64,000 nucleotides of DNA, taken from Paraescarpia echinospica (taxonomy: Eukaryota > Annelida > Polychaeta > Sabellida > Siboglinidae). Both the position numbers and the translations under genes were made by a program. The first letter of the stretch is position 1, and each line of letters opens with the position of its first letter. The stretch is taken from contig CM034531.1 of the NCBI GenBank assembly GCA_020002185.1, positions 83,207,608-83,271,607 on the forward strand. Reading direction: 5' to 3'. This document shows, piece by piece, positions 17,628 through 29,590 of the stretch. Under the pieces are notes generated by a model that was not told the origin of the DNA, did not search any database, and saw only the letters and a program-made list of their open reading frames with translations.

Positions 17628-17690
17628 ACCTGTATGTATATGTATACATATACTCAAACACACACACACACACAGGCACCTCCATTCTTG
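17481..17690. repeat. (TA)n/CATA tract with inverted repeats
   Basis: Alternating TA tracts broken by CATACATACAGG on the left (17509-17528) and its reverse complement CCTGTATGTATATG on the right (17583-17602, and again near 17629). A CA microsatellite follows (17657-17674). The tract can extrude as a cruciform. Confidence 0.9.
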
Positions 17691-18340
17691 TTAACAAATA
17701 CGTTTTTTTACGTCGCGTTTGATCTTGATATAATCCAAACACTAACACCATGCACATTGAAAGGTAACTGAAACATGCATGGAAATGTAAACTATTAACT
17801 TTCTATTTTAATATAATATTTTTCTGAAGCCTCGTTCAATTAGTTAGTCTTTATGAGAACATTATCGCCCTGTCGACGACGACTTTGAGGACGGCCAGAG
17901 CCACGCTCCCATGTAATGAATCTTTCATCATCGAACGCTATCAATATCCAACTTTTAGCAAAATCAGAACCCCTGACAGATCAACGCTGCCTGGCTGCAT
18001 AGTTGTGTCCTCGTTTATCAAAACGGATCAAATGATAGCGACATATCGGAAACAACTGATCACCGAGTGTGGGTCATGACTGTGGAGAGACAACTGATAG
18101 CCGAGTGTGGGTCGTGGTCGTGACTGTGGAGACACAACTCATTCAGTCGAATGTCACTCTAAAAGGTAAAGGTGGAGTTACTGGTAGGAAAGGAACAGCG
18201 GCGGGGTGTAGACGGAGGCGCCAACTAGTTCGTCCGGCACGACGGTCATTCGTACTGGGCAACAACGGAGTGGGATATTAGTACAACAAGCGTAAGCGCT
18301 GCTTTCTATTCCAATATACTTTCACTTAGTAATATATTGT

Positions 18341-18372
<32 letters not shown>

Positions 18373-18500
18373 AGACGAATAGGCATAAATTTGTAATGTT
18401 TCGCGATAACAGTTGTTCCCCTCTTGTTTCCCTATATGTCCGAAGTGAGGCTGGCCTCGATACTGATACGATGATTTCTGTTTTCTTTTCTGTTTCTTCC
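17691..18500. other. non-coding stretch with (TA)n microsatellite
   Basis: No gene recognised. A pure TA run lies at about 18343-18372. The segment 18046-18140 contains a short near-duplication (AACTGAT..CCGAGTGTGGGTC twice). Confidence 0.5.
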
Positions 18501-18504
18501 TCCC

Positions 18505-19050
18505 ATTGTTCTTTCACTGCTGTCTCCACCAACAGTCTCCACTCCCCTCTATCTTTCACTGCTGTCTCCACCAACCATCTCCACTCCCCTCTATCTTTAA
18601 TTGCTGTCTCCACCAACAGTCTCCACTCCCCTCTATCTTTCACTGCTGTCTCCACCAACCATCTCCACTCCCCTCTATCTTTCACTGCTGTCTCCACCAA
18701 CCATCACCACTCCCCTCTATCCTTCACTGCTGTCTCCACCAACCATCTCCACTCCCCTCTATATTTCACTGCTGTCTCCACCAACCGTTTCCACTCCCCT
18801 CTATCTTTCACTGCTGTCTCCACCAACCGTCTCCACTCCTCTCTATCTTTCACTGCTGTCTCCACCAACCATCTCCACTCCCCTCTTTCTTTCACTGCTG
18901 TCTCCACCAACCGTCTCCACTTCCCTCTATCTTTCACTGCTGTCTCCACCAACAGTCTCCATCCCCTCTATCTTTCACTGCTGTCTCCATCAACCATCTC
19001 CATTCCTCTCTATCATTCACTGCTGTATCCATCAACCGCCTCCATTCCTC
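18505..19050. repeat. 42-bp tandem array, about 13 copies
   Basis: Each unit reads TTTCACTGCTGTCTCCACCA then AACCNTCTCCACTCCCCTCTATC. Being 42 bp (3 x 14), it keeps all three plus frames open; the main one repeats FTAVSTNRLHSPLS. Variation concentrates at the NGTCTCC/CATCTCC site. The last units are shorter and drift into unique sequence, as expected at an array edge. Confidence 0.95.
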
Positions 19051-19379
19051 TCCCAATCTCTCTTTATATAATCCTTCCATCGCAGTCTAGGTCGTCTTCG
19101 CCTCTTTTCTCTTCCACTCTCCGGGAATCTGTTGTTTTGCCAACTATTCTAATCTCATTCGCTCATTTCCAACTCATCTTAGTCGACTCCATAACTATTT
19201 TGTCATACACATGGCTGTAATCTATGGGTGTATAAACAATCTGGCAGTGTATTGTTCCTTCTTATTATTCCCATAATCAAAGCTGAGCGGGCTGACTTGT
19301 TCTTAACCTGCTGCTCTGTTGGGCTATTGGTCTCTTCCACTGCCTTGTGACTTTAACCTTTCTTTCTACTTTCTGTCCG

Positions 19380-19582
19380 CCTCTGAGGTCAGGATGCTGG
19401 AAGGGACTTATGAAGAAACGATGGGCAGAGTGGTGTGTCGACCTGGAATTTCTGAAGAATTCAAAGTGAATGTTGGCTTAAGACAGGGAAGTGTCCTGAG
19501 CCCACTACTATTCATCGCAGTGATTGAACTGTTAAGTAGAAAGACCAGTACGAAACACAGTCTCCAGAAACTACTGATGTAG
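19380..19582 (+). pseudogene. RTE-like non-LTR reverse transcriptase fragment
   Basis: Encodes a short stretch of reverse transcriptase palm: YEETMGRV near 19410, then VGLRQGSVLSPLLF (19473-19514) and IELLSRK. GLRQGSVLSPLLF is the classic block that binds template and primer, shortly before the catalytic Asp-Asp box. The frame ends in TAG at 19580-19582 just where the Asp-Asp box is expected; an Asp-Asp pair is present in another frame. Only about 65 residues of a domain of some 250 survive. Confidence 0.85.
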
Positions 19583-19603
19583 ACGACGAACATTCCATGT
19601 CTT

Positions 19604-20148
19604 ATTCGCAGAGCTGTGCTCTGCGAATTAGATTCCAAACTTGGCCCGAGTTATATGCTATTGGGTAATTGGAGTTTCTACACAGAAATAAGGGTATCTG
19701 TGCTACTTCTGCATCATATTTAACTGACTTTGAATGTTCTACTACTTCCTAGCAAGTAGACTTTGTAGTAAATACATTCTTCGGTATGCCAATGCCTATA
19801 TATGCGACTTTTAAATGCAACTTCTTCAAATTAATACCATCATATCTTAGTTACTATACTGTTATTTAATCCCAAATATTATTAACACAAAGCAGTTATG
19901 CAGTCCAGAATCTTCAGAGCAGTTTTTATTAACTTATAGACATACGTAATTCATACAATAATATACAATCACCGGCCTAAATACTAACAACTGACATATT
20001 TCACAACATACAATCTAACATAGCATTGGGTATGAGAAGAAACAAGCTTTCTCATTGGTTATCCGGGCTATGCGGTGAAAGGCGCCTTCTGATTGGTTGA
20101 TTGAGGGCAAGAAATCAAATCTTATTCGCAGAGCTCGGCTCAGCGAAT
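19604..20148. mobile_element. MITE-like element with palindromic terminal inverted repeats
   Basis: The left end (19604-19628) is a perfect palindrome: ATTCGCAGAGC, three bases, then its reverse complement, followed by TAGATT. The right end (20124-20148), read inward on the minus strand, has the same structure (ATTCGCTGAGC, three bases, GCTCTGCGAAT) followed by AAGATT. The ends are therefore inverted copies of about 31 bp that are also individually self-complementary. The interior is AT-rich without an ORF. It begins 22 bases after the RTE-like fragment. The superfamily is unassigned; clear target duplications were not seen. Confidence 0.6.
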
Positions 20149-20555
20149 AGCCAGTGGCTTTATAGTTATTTAGTCACGATCCGTCATTCGTATACAACAT
20201 TTTGGAAGGTGAAGAGATGGGTTAGGGTACAAAAACCATGACATGAGACTACCTTCAGTAACCGTATAGCGAATGAGTTCTGTATAACCACGGAAGACGA
20301 TCAAAGACCTGGTAGATTACAAACCGTCTACAATCGTCTCTAGACGTTCAGGCCTTGAGCAGTGCTATCTCACTTCTGTCTGGTGGTACACGCGGGTGTC
20401 TCTATCTCCAACGCTCGTCTCCAGCTAATTGTTCAACTTCAAAACCCTCGTGTGCCTAGTGCTTTATTAACGACTTGTCTCTGATGTGTCTGATCGGAAC
20501 TCTCTGGGCGTGTCGCTTATCCAGCCACATCTTGTTGTCCTTCCGCACTGGCTAA
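20149..20555. other. short non-coding stretch
   Basis: About 400 bases with nothing recognised. Confidence 0.5.
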
Positions 20556-20559
20556 GTGT

Positions 20560-21085
20560 CGCCGTCCCCTCCTTGTGCCTGCAGTGTCGCCATCCCCCTC
20601 ATGCTGCCTGCAGTGTCGCCATCCACTCACGCTGTCCGCAGTGCCGCTATTCCCTCACGATGCCCGCAATATCGCCGTCTCCTCCTGCTGCCCGCATTGT
20701 CCCCATCCCCTCATACTGCCAGCAGTCTCGTCGTCCCCTCATGTTGCCTGCAGGGGCGCCGTTCCCTCATGCTGCCCGCAGTGCAGCCGTCCCCTCATGC
20801 TGCCCGCAGTGTCGCCATCCCCTCATGCTGCCCGCAGTGCTGCCGTCCCCTCATGCTGCGCGCAATGTCGCCATCCCCTCATGCTGCTCGCGGTGTCGTC
20901 GTCCCCTCGCGCTGCCCGCAGCGTCGCCGTCCCATCACGCTGCCCGCAGTGCCGTCATCCCGTCACACTGCCCGCGGTGTCGCCGTCTCCTCATGCTGCC
21001 CGCAGTGTCGCCTTCCCATCATGCTGCCACCAGTGCTGCTGTCCCCTCATGCTACCCGCAGTGCCGCCGTCCCCTCATCCTGCAG
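20560..21085. repeat. 28-bp tandem array, about 19 copies
   Basis: Unit core CCCCTCATGCTGCCCGCAGT followed by a variable (G/C)TCGCC(A/G)T tail. It is C-rich on the plus strand. Because 28 is not a multiple of three, all three plus frames stay open and read Ser/Pro/Cys/His-rich peptides of about 180-257 codons. These are repeat artefacts. Confidence 0.93.
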
Positions 21086-22104
21086 GCGGTATTAAAAGGG
21101 GACCGACACACGCTGCTACCTCACTTGACGGCTCCGTCGATCAATGTTCTACTCCAACCTCGTTTAACACGAATTATCCAAGTTAACGTCAATTATACGC
21201 CTCCAGTCAATGCGTGCTCTCTGTCCATTGCGTCGTTGAACATTGAACAACGCTCGTAATAACTCAGAACTAACACTTTGAAACCCTTGATATATGTTTC
21301 CAAAATGCCACAAATCCACACACGGCTCTGTGACACGAAGTGAAATATGAACGAATTGTTCCACGTTCAATAATTTCATAATGTTGCATGCAGTAAATTG
21401 GTTTATGTTTAATGTGTTGTATAGCTACTAAAATCAGTGATATTATATTGCTTAACTAAAAGAGAAGCATTGGATAATTTCCAAGAAATATCAAAGCCAT
21501 TCAATGTGTCTGCAATAACTGTACAGCCCTGTGTTTATCACATAGTAAATGTCAAGTCAGGTGATGTGTGTTAAACCAATACAGCAACGACCCCGTAGCT
21601 AGGGTAGTAATTGCACTCCTCGGGGGGTGGGGTGGAATGGGGATTAGTTTGGGTTTACCACATGCCATTTGCCATTAGCGCGAGGTGGGGGTGATATCAC
21701 TAATTACCTGGTGGAATGTCTATGTTTACTTTCAGTGTAGAAACTCAACATTGCGACATAGGATTGTCATTATAAGGCTCTTGGTGAAAGGAACATCCGC
21801 CTAAAAGGAACAACTATACAACAAGGAACAACTGCTACATGGAACAACATACACTTGAATCTCCGGCATTTGCTGTTGGCAACGTCTTTGTGCATGATGG
21901 ATTAACGTGGCTCGCAGCAAGTCCCCGTGCATCTCCACATGCTACCGCTGCTTCTTTCCCACGCAGATAACCCGCGGCAAAACACATTGGCCATTAAATC
22001 GTCAGACGCCGTTATGTGACAATGTCTACACGCCTACGTGGCAGCTCCACTCGGGGCTGTCCGTGGGAACGACTGTGTAATAATTGAATAATAACATGGT
22101 ACGT
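21086..22104. other. non-coding stretch
   Basis: About 1 kb with no gene recognised. A G-rich run (21618-21640) contains GGGGGGTGGGGTGG. Confidence 0.5.
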
Positions 22105-22405
22105 TCCTATATAGCGCTGTATCCAGTATCCAGGACTGCTCAAAGCGCTTTATATACTTTACTCCCTGGCAGACCTGTTCAATCGAACACCATCTCGACT
22201 TCTCCGGGAAATATTCAGCCACGCTGCAGTTACTGCGGGAAGACTATTCATAGGCAGTTGTCAACCACTGTCTATGACCAGGTACTCATTCATACAGCTG
22301 AGTGAACTGGAGCAACGTGGAGTGAACGAGCTGCGGGAGGATTCGAACACGGAATATATCGATTGAGAATAGGACGCTCTAGATGCTACGCCACGGCGCC
22401 TCACA
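22105..22405 (-). mobile_element. tRNA-derived SINE (best copy)
   Basis: On the minus strand it starts with a tRNA-like head: the A-box-like TGGCGTAGCATCTAGAGC (about 22376-22393) and the B box GTTCGAATCC (22338-22347). The body and a tail with AAAGCGCTTTATATAC (palindromic AAGCGCTT) follow. Similar copies lie at 15221-15524, 62230-62796 and, partly, 63565-63790. RNA polymerase III promoter boxes, repeat copies and the shared body identify it as a SINE. The central-domain superfamily could not be assigned by eye. Confidence 0.8.
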
Positions 22406-23629
22406 GTATAACAACCTCTTCTAAGTAACCCGGGCACATCACACGGAGTGAAACGTCAACCAAGTTATATGTGCAGCATGTATTGAAAACGACAACTATG
22501 TTTTAACGAACACTGAGTACATGTCCGGTTTGCGTCTGTATGAACCTACATTTAACAAGATTTATCAAGATTCCCATCCAGAAAATTAACTCTTGATGGC
22601 AGATGGACAATAAAGCCTTTAGGCTTTTGGCTTATCGAGAGTCCAATACTTTTTATCTAGTGTGTATCCCGTCCTTTTAAGATGTGTCGATTTTATTTTT
22701 AAACATATTCACGCTACTAGCACCAACACAATCAGGAGATAATCTGTTCCATTCATATACAGTCCTTTGTGAGAATGAGAACTTTCTTATATCTAATCTG
22801 CACTGCTCCTTTACTCGTGTAACTTATTATTACTATCATAAGCACCTCTTTTACATCGAGCTTATTGATACCCACACAGTTTATATTACACAATCAAATA
22901 TATATTATTTGGCTAACCCAGGGTTTTCTACGATATATTACACATTTACCCCAGAGACATGTGTGGAATACATTGGAAGAGATCATTCCCTGGCATAGAC
23001 AGATACTTCAGGTTTTATGTCTCACCAGAAAGACGGGCAGTGGGGGATGAAGGCAACTGTCAAAGCCACGTAGCAGTAGCAGGTTACAGTAAATTCAAAC
23101 CTCGGCCCCCCTCGCATGGGGATCCAACGTTCTACCCGCCTTCTATCTACCACAAATAGTCGAGATAGCGCATGGCACGCAATGTAAGTAAGTTCTTATT
23201 CAACGTATAAACACCAGATGTTTTAAGCATGAGTGGCTGTACGCGATGTGTGCACGATTCCTCTAGTTTCCGGCTCATGCGTGCATGCGGCCGATACCAG
23301 AAAATAGCTTGTCATGTGCACGTGGTATATATCAGTGTTTTGTTGGATGTGACCAATGTAGGGAAGCGTTCGGATATCAACATCAGTTGCGATACAATAG
23401 TTTCGACTCACATAGTTGATCTCGTGTGGAAAAAACATCAGCTAAATACGTAATTGACGCAGAAAGCTGAAACACAGCCATCCGAATACGGGTAGCAATA
23501 CTTTGGAAGGGGAGGCTCGAGATCTAGGCCCTAGGTGTAAATGTATTCCCCCAATATGCTCGCAGACGTCAACTCCGTCCTTACCACCCCGTATTCAACA
23601 GTTTCCTGCATATGAAAATCAGTATGTAT
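22406..23629. other. non-coding stretch
   Basis: No gene recognised. The AT-rich segment 22680-22990 has overlapping open frames without motifs. Confidence 0.4.
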
Positions 23630-23955
23630 TGTAAAACGGATTCAGTGGCAACATCTTATATACTTTCATAAGACGAGAAGTTCTTTGTCTCGAAGAATCT
23701 ACCCGCGCATATGCACTGGCAGTAGGACCCTATGGTTGCGGTATAGTACCCCCGTACTTGCCTGAAACGTGGTCCGATTCGGCGAACTATGACAAGTTTA
23801 TGTATCCGGGTAAGGTCCAAGAGAGTAGCATAAGTTCTTCTTTCGGCGCGAGCTCGCGTCCTCGGAGAGCGAGTGAGGACCTTTCAGACGACGAACCTCG
23901 AGGCAGGAACGGTTGTCGGCAGAGAGGGCCTGAGGGTTACATTCACTGTAGCTAA
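23630..23955 (+). other. unassigned open frame, possible exon
   Basis: Open from a TAA near 23630 to TAG at 23953-23955, about 105 codons with a late ATG at 23758. The peptide looks more protein-like than neighbouring frames: YGCGIVPPYLPETWSDS, then a Ser-rich stretch, then the acidic/basic segment SEDLSDDEPRGR. I do not recognise the family. There is no clear splice acceptor, so this may be chance. Confidence 0.2.
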
Positions 23956-24329
23956 GCACTAAATGTACAATTCAACCTTCCGGCGCTTCCTTTACAAGAT
24001 AACTGCCGACCCGGTCGCCCTTCTATTAACAACATGGACTAATAACGCGTCGAACAGATACAGGGGTACGCGCACCGAATGGGCGGATCCATGTTGCCCC
24101 TGGGGGTGATGGGTTGACGGAGAGCATGATTGCTTGGAACAGGTGAGGAGCAATGGGGCGTGTTGTTCCGGAAATAATTGCGGAGTGATTGGCTCGCTGT
24201 GCTCCTATAGGTTGTATATTATTCTACGAATGACACACTTCGGTCCAGGCATCCTGGAAACCATAATGCTTACTTTATATCCTGCCGTGAGTACATAAGT
24301 TTAACGTTGTTAGTATCGTCTTAACAGTA

Positions 24330-24545
24330 AAGTGTTGCAGCATGTGTGTATTTGTGTTTGTTTGCTTGTGTACGTGCGTGTGTGTGCGTGTGAGTCCGTG
24401 TGTGTGGGTGCGTGCGTGCGTGCGTGTGTGAGTGTATGCGTGTGTCTGTGCATGTGTGTGATGGTGTGTGCGTGCGTTTGTGAGTGCGCGTGTGTGCGTG
24501 CATGTGTGTGTGCGCGTGCGTGCGCGTGTGCGTATGCGCGCGTTA
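24330..24545. repeat. degenerate (GT)n/(GTGC)n tract
   Basis: About 215 bases of interrupted GTGTGC, GTGCGT and CGTGCG words, an aged GT microsatellite. Frames here read poly Cys-Val. Confidence 0.9.
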
Positions 24546-24810
24546 AAATGGAATGCGGTTAAAATGTATTAATTTAGCAGGTACTATATACTAATAATTT
24601 ATAATTAACATTACAAATAGCCCCAACAAATCCAAGTCTGTTTATGATGATACACTTTGCCAGTATAACTATTAACTTGTGTACAGTATATATTTTAGCA
24701 AAGTTGACTAAAGGGTGGACATGCTATTTAGTATTCAAACCTAAAACACTTCTCATAATTTATGGGCTCAACATAATACAAGCTATCATGGGAACGTTTT
24801 TGACGAGAAT

Positions 24811-25400
24811 GTGGTATACCACCACTGTAGGGCCACGATGTGGTATACCACCACCACTGTAGGGCCACGATGTGGTATACAACCACCACTATAGGGCCAC
24901 GATGTGGTATACCACCACCACCACCACTGTAGGGCCACGATGTGGTATACCACCACCACCACCACTGTAGGGCTACGATGTGGTATACCACCACCACTGT
25001 AGGGCCACGATGTGGTATACCACCACCACTGTAGGGCCACGATGTGGTATACCACTACCACCACTGTAGGGCCACGATGTGGTATACCACCACCACTGTA
25101 GGGCCACGATGTGGTATACCACTACCACCACTGTAGGGCCACGATGTGGTATACCACCACCACTGTAGGGCCACGATGTGGTATATCACCACCACTGTAG
25201 GGTCACGGTGTGGTATACCACCACCACTGTAGGGCCACGATGTGGTATACCACCACCACTGTAGGGCCACGATGTGGTATACCACCACCACTGTAGGGCC
25301 ACGATGTGGTATACCACCACCACTGTAGGGCCACGATGTGGTATACCACCACCACTGTAGGGTCACGATGTGGTATACCACCACCACTGTAGGGCCACGA
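24811..25400. repeat. 32-bp tandem array with variable (CCA)n, about 18 copies
   Basis: Unit: CCACCACCACTGTAGGGCCA followed by CGATGTGGTATA. Each unit contains an expandable CCA run of two to five repeats, so the array is a minisatellite with an embedded microsatellite. The pair GTGGTATACCAC is a 12-base perfect palindrome in each unit. Confidence 0.95.
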
Positions 25401-25683
25401 CGTGTGGAAGACGTGGATGTGGTCTTTATTTAGTGTCATATCCCAGAAACCTCTTGTGAATATTAACCGTCCTCTCCACGTCTACATTCTTCATTTCCTG
25501 TGCTAAAACGCTCGACACCATGGTACGACACGTACTGTGGGCATTGCTGAAATACATATGTCCCGAAAGATTCTAAAAAAGTTCGAGGGGTTGATGGTTG
25601 AAATAAAATTAAAGGTAGCATGATGTTTTTTCATATACCAACTCTTTTTTTTGTATTTGCACAGCAATATTTAAATAAGCCTT

Positions 25684-28600
25684 CATAATTACCCGATAGT
25701 AGTGTATAAACTGCACCTATGATCATGCCCTCGTATTACCCGAGTGTAGTGTGTACACTGCACCTATGACCACGCCCTCGTGTTACCCGAGAGTAGTGTA
25801 TACACTGTGCCTATGATCACGCCCTCGTATTACCCGAGAGTAGTGTATACACAGCACCTATGATCATGCCCTCGTATTACCCGAGAGTAGTGTATACGCT
25901 GCACCTATGATCACGCCCTCGTATTACCCGAGAGTAGTGTATACACTGCACCTATGATCACGCCCTCGTATTACCCTAGTGTAGTGTATACGCTGCACCT
26001 ATGATCACGCCCTCGTATTACCCGAGAGTAGTGTATACACTGCACCTATGATCACGCCCTCGTATTACCCGAGAGTAGTGTATACACTGCACCTATGATC
26101 TCGCCCTCGTATTATCCGAGTGTAGTGTATACACTGCACTTATGATCATGCCCTCGTATTATACGAGTGTAGTGTTTACACTGCACTTATGATCACGCCC
26201 TCGTATTATACGAGTGTAGTGTATACGCTGCACCTATGATCACGCCCTCGTATTACCCGAGAGTAGTGTATACACTGCACCTATGATCACGCCCTCGTAT
26301 TACCCGAGAATAGTGTAGGCCTATACGCTGCATCTATGACCACGCCCTCGTATTACCCGACTGTAGTGTATACATTGTGCTTATGATCACGCCCTCGTAT
26401 TACCCAAGAGTAGGGTATACGCTACACCTATGATCACGCCCTCGTAATACACGAGAGTAGTGTATACGCTGCATCTATGATCACGCCCTCGTATTACCCG
26501 AGAGTAGTGTATACGCTGCACCTATGATCACGCCCTCGTATTACCCGAGAGTAGTGTATACCCTGCACCTATGATCACGCCCTCGTATTACCCGAGAGTA
26601 GTGTATACGCTGCATCTATGATCACGCCCTCGTATTACCCGACTGTAGTGAATAAACTGTACTTATGATCACGCCCTCGTACTACCCGAGAGTAGGGTAC
26701 ACGCTACACCTATGATCACGCCCTCGTAATACCCGAGAGTAGTGTATACGCTGCATCTATGATCACGCCCTCGTATTACCCGAGAGTAGTGTATACGCTG
26801 CACCTATGATCACGCCCTCGTATTACCCGTGTGTAGTGTATACACTGCACCTATGCTCACGCCCTCGTGTTACCCGAGAGTAGTGTATACACTGCACCTA
26901 TGATCATGCCCTCGTATTACCCGAGAGTAGTGTATACGCTGCATCTATAATCATGCCCTCGTATTACCAGAGAGTAGTATATACGCTGCACCTATGATCA
27001 CGCCCTCGTATTACCCGAGTGTAGTATATACACTGCACCTATGATCACGCCCTCGTGTTACCCGAGAGTAGTGTATACACTGCACCTGTGATCACGCCCT
27101 CGTATTACCCGAGAGTAGTGTATACGCTGCACCTATGATCGCCCTCGTATTACCCGAGAGTAGGGTATACGCTGCACCTATGATCACGCCCTCGTATTAC
27201 CCGAGAGTAGTGTATACACTGCACCTATGTTCACGCCCTCAAATTACCCGAGAGTAGTGTATACACTGCACCTATGATCACGCCCTCGTATTACCCGAGT
27301 GTAGTGTATACATTGTGCTTATGATCACGCCCTCGTATTACCCGAGAGTAGGGTATACGCTGCACCTATGATCACGCCCTCGTAATACCCGAGAGTAGTG
27401 TATACGCTGCACCTATGATCACGCCCTCGTATTACCCGAGTGGAGTGTATACACTATACCTATGATCTCGCCCTCGTATTACCCGAGTGTAGTTTATACA
27501 CTGCACCTATGATCACGCCCTCGTATTACCCGAGAGTAGTTTATACACTGCACCTATGATCTCGCCCTCGTATTACCCGAGTGTAGTGTATACACTGTGC
27601 TTATGATCACGCCCTCGTATTACCTGAGTGTAGTATATACACTTTGCCTATGATCACGCCTTCGTATTACCCGAGAGTAGTGTATACACTGCACCTATGA
27701 TCATGCCCTCGTATTACCCGAGAGTAGTGTATACGCTGCATCTATGATCACGCCCTCGTATTACCCGAGTGTAGTGTATACACTGTGCTTATGATCACGC
27801 CCTCGTATTACCCGAGAGTAGGGTATACGCTGCACCTATGATCACGCCCTCGTAATACCCGAGAGTAGTGTATACGCTGCACCTATGATCACGCCCTCGT
27901 ATTACCCGAGTGGAGTGTATACATTATACCTATGATCTCGCCCTCGTATTACCCGAGTGCAGTTTATACACTGTGCCTATGATCACGCCCTCGTATTACC
28001 CGAGAGTATTGTATACACTGCACCTATGATCACGCCCTCGTATTACCCGAGAGTAGTTTATACACTGCACCTATGATCTCGCCCTCGTATTACCCGAGTG
28101 TAGTGTATACACTGCACCTATGATCACGCCCTCGTATTACTCGAGAGTAGTGTATACACTTTGCCTATGATCACGCCTTCGTATTACCCGAGAGTAGTGT
28201 ATACACTGCACCTATGATCTCGCCCTCGTATTACCCGAGAGTAGTGTATACACTTTGCCTATATTCACGCCCTCGTATTACCCGAGAGTAGTGTATACAC
28301 TGCACCTATGATCATGCCCTCGTATTACTCGAGAGTAGTGTATACACTTTGCCTATGATCACGCCCTCGTATTACCCGAGAGTAGTGTATACACTGCACC
28401 TATGATCATGCCCTCGTATTACTCGAGAGTAGTGTATACACTTTGCCTATGATCACGCCCTCGTATCCGAGTGTAGTGTATACACTGCACATATGATCTC
28501 GCCCTCGTATTACCCGAGTGTAGTGTATACACTGTGCTTATGATCACGCCCTCGTATTACCTGAGTGTAGTTTATACACTGCACCTATGATCACGCCCTC

Positions 28601-29590
28601 GTATTACTCGAGAGTAGTGTATACACTTTGCCTATGATCACGCCTTCGTATTACCCGAGAGTAGTGTATACACTGCACCTATGATCTCGCCCTCGTATTA
28701 CCCGAGAGTAGTGTATACACTTTGCCTATATTCACGCCCTCGTATTACCCGAGAGTAGTGTATACACTGCACCTATGATCATGCCCTCGTATTACTCGAG
28801 AGTAGTGTATACACTTTGCCTATGATCACGCCCTCGTATTACCCGAGAGTAGTGTATACACTGCACCTATGATCATGCCCTCGTATTACTCGAGAGTAGT
28901 GTATACACTTTGCCTATGATCACGCCCTCGTATCCGAGTGTAGTGTATACACTGCACATATGATCTCGTCCTCGTATTACCCGAGTGTCGTGTATACACT
29001 GTGCCTATGATCACGCCCTCGTATTACCAGAGTGTCGTGTATAGACTGCACCTATGATCACGCCCTCGTATTAGTCGAGAGTAGTGCATACACTTTGCCT
29101 ATGATCACGCCTTCGTATTACTCGAGAGTAGTGTATACACTGTGCCTATGATCACGCCTTCGTATTACTCGAGAGTAGTGTATACACTGTGCCCATGATC
29201 ACGCCCTCGTATTACCAGAGTGTAGCGTATACACTGTGCCTATGATCACGCCTTCGTATTACTCGAGATTAGTGTATATACTGTGCCTATGATCACGCCC
29301 TCGTATTACCCGAGTGTAGTGTATACACTGCACCTATGATCACGCCCTCGTATTACCCGAGTGTAGTATATACACTGTGCTTATGATCACGCCCTCGTAT
29401 TACCCGAGAGTAGTGTATACACTGCACGCATGATCACGCCCTCGTATTACTCGAGAGTAGTGTATACACTGCACCTATGATCACGCCCTCGTATTACTCG
29501 AGAGTAGTGTATACACTGCACCTATGATCACGCCCTCGTATTACTCGAGAGTAGTGTATACACTGTGCCTATGATCACGCCCTCGTATTG
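25684..29590. repeat. 47-bp satellite, about 83 copies, with 470-bp higher-order units
   Basis: Unit: CGCCCTCGTATTACCCGAGA, GTAGTGTATACACTGCACCT, ATGATCA. This is the largest array in the window (3.9 kb). Each unit has two dyads, CTCG-N7-CGAG and GTGTATACAC, plus TGATCA. Variants recur in blocks: GAGTGGAGTG at 27441 and 27911 (470 bp, ten units) and the CTATATTC variant at 28261 and 28728 (467 bp). The array starts and ends in unique sequence, so it is a contained local satellite. Confidence 0.97.

Noticed and set aside
18342..19220. 292-codon Ser/Thr-rich frame
   Set aside because: Due to the 42-bp array, which is open in all three plus frames. It starts inside a (TA)n microsatellite.
20486..21259. 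257-codon Pro/Ser/Cys-rich frame
   Set aside because: Due to the 28-bp array, with three parallel plus frames of similar length.
22330..22405. Functional tRNA at the SINE head
   Set aside because: A and B boxes are present but the cloverleaf does not close, and the same head recurs with the SINE body.
25684..29590. CRISPR-like array
   Set aside because: Units are contiguous tandem repeats without unique spacers, and the DNA is eukaryotic.
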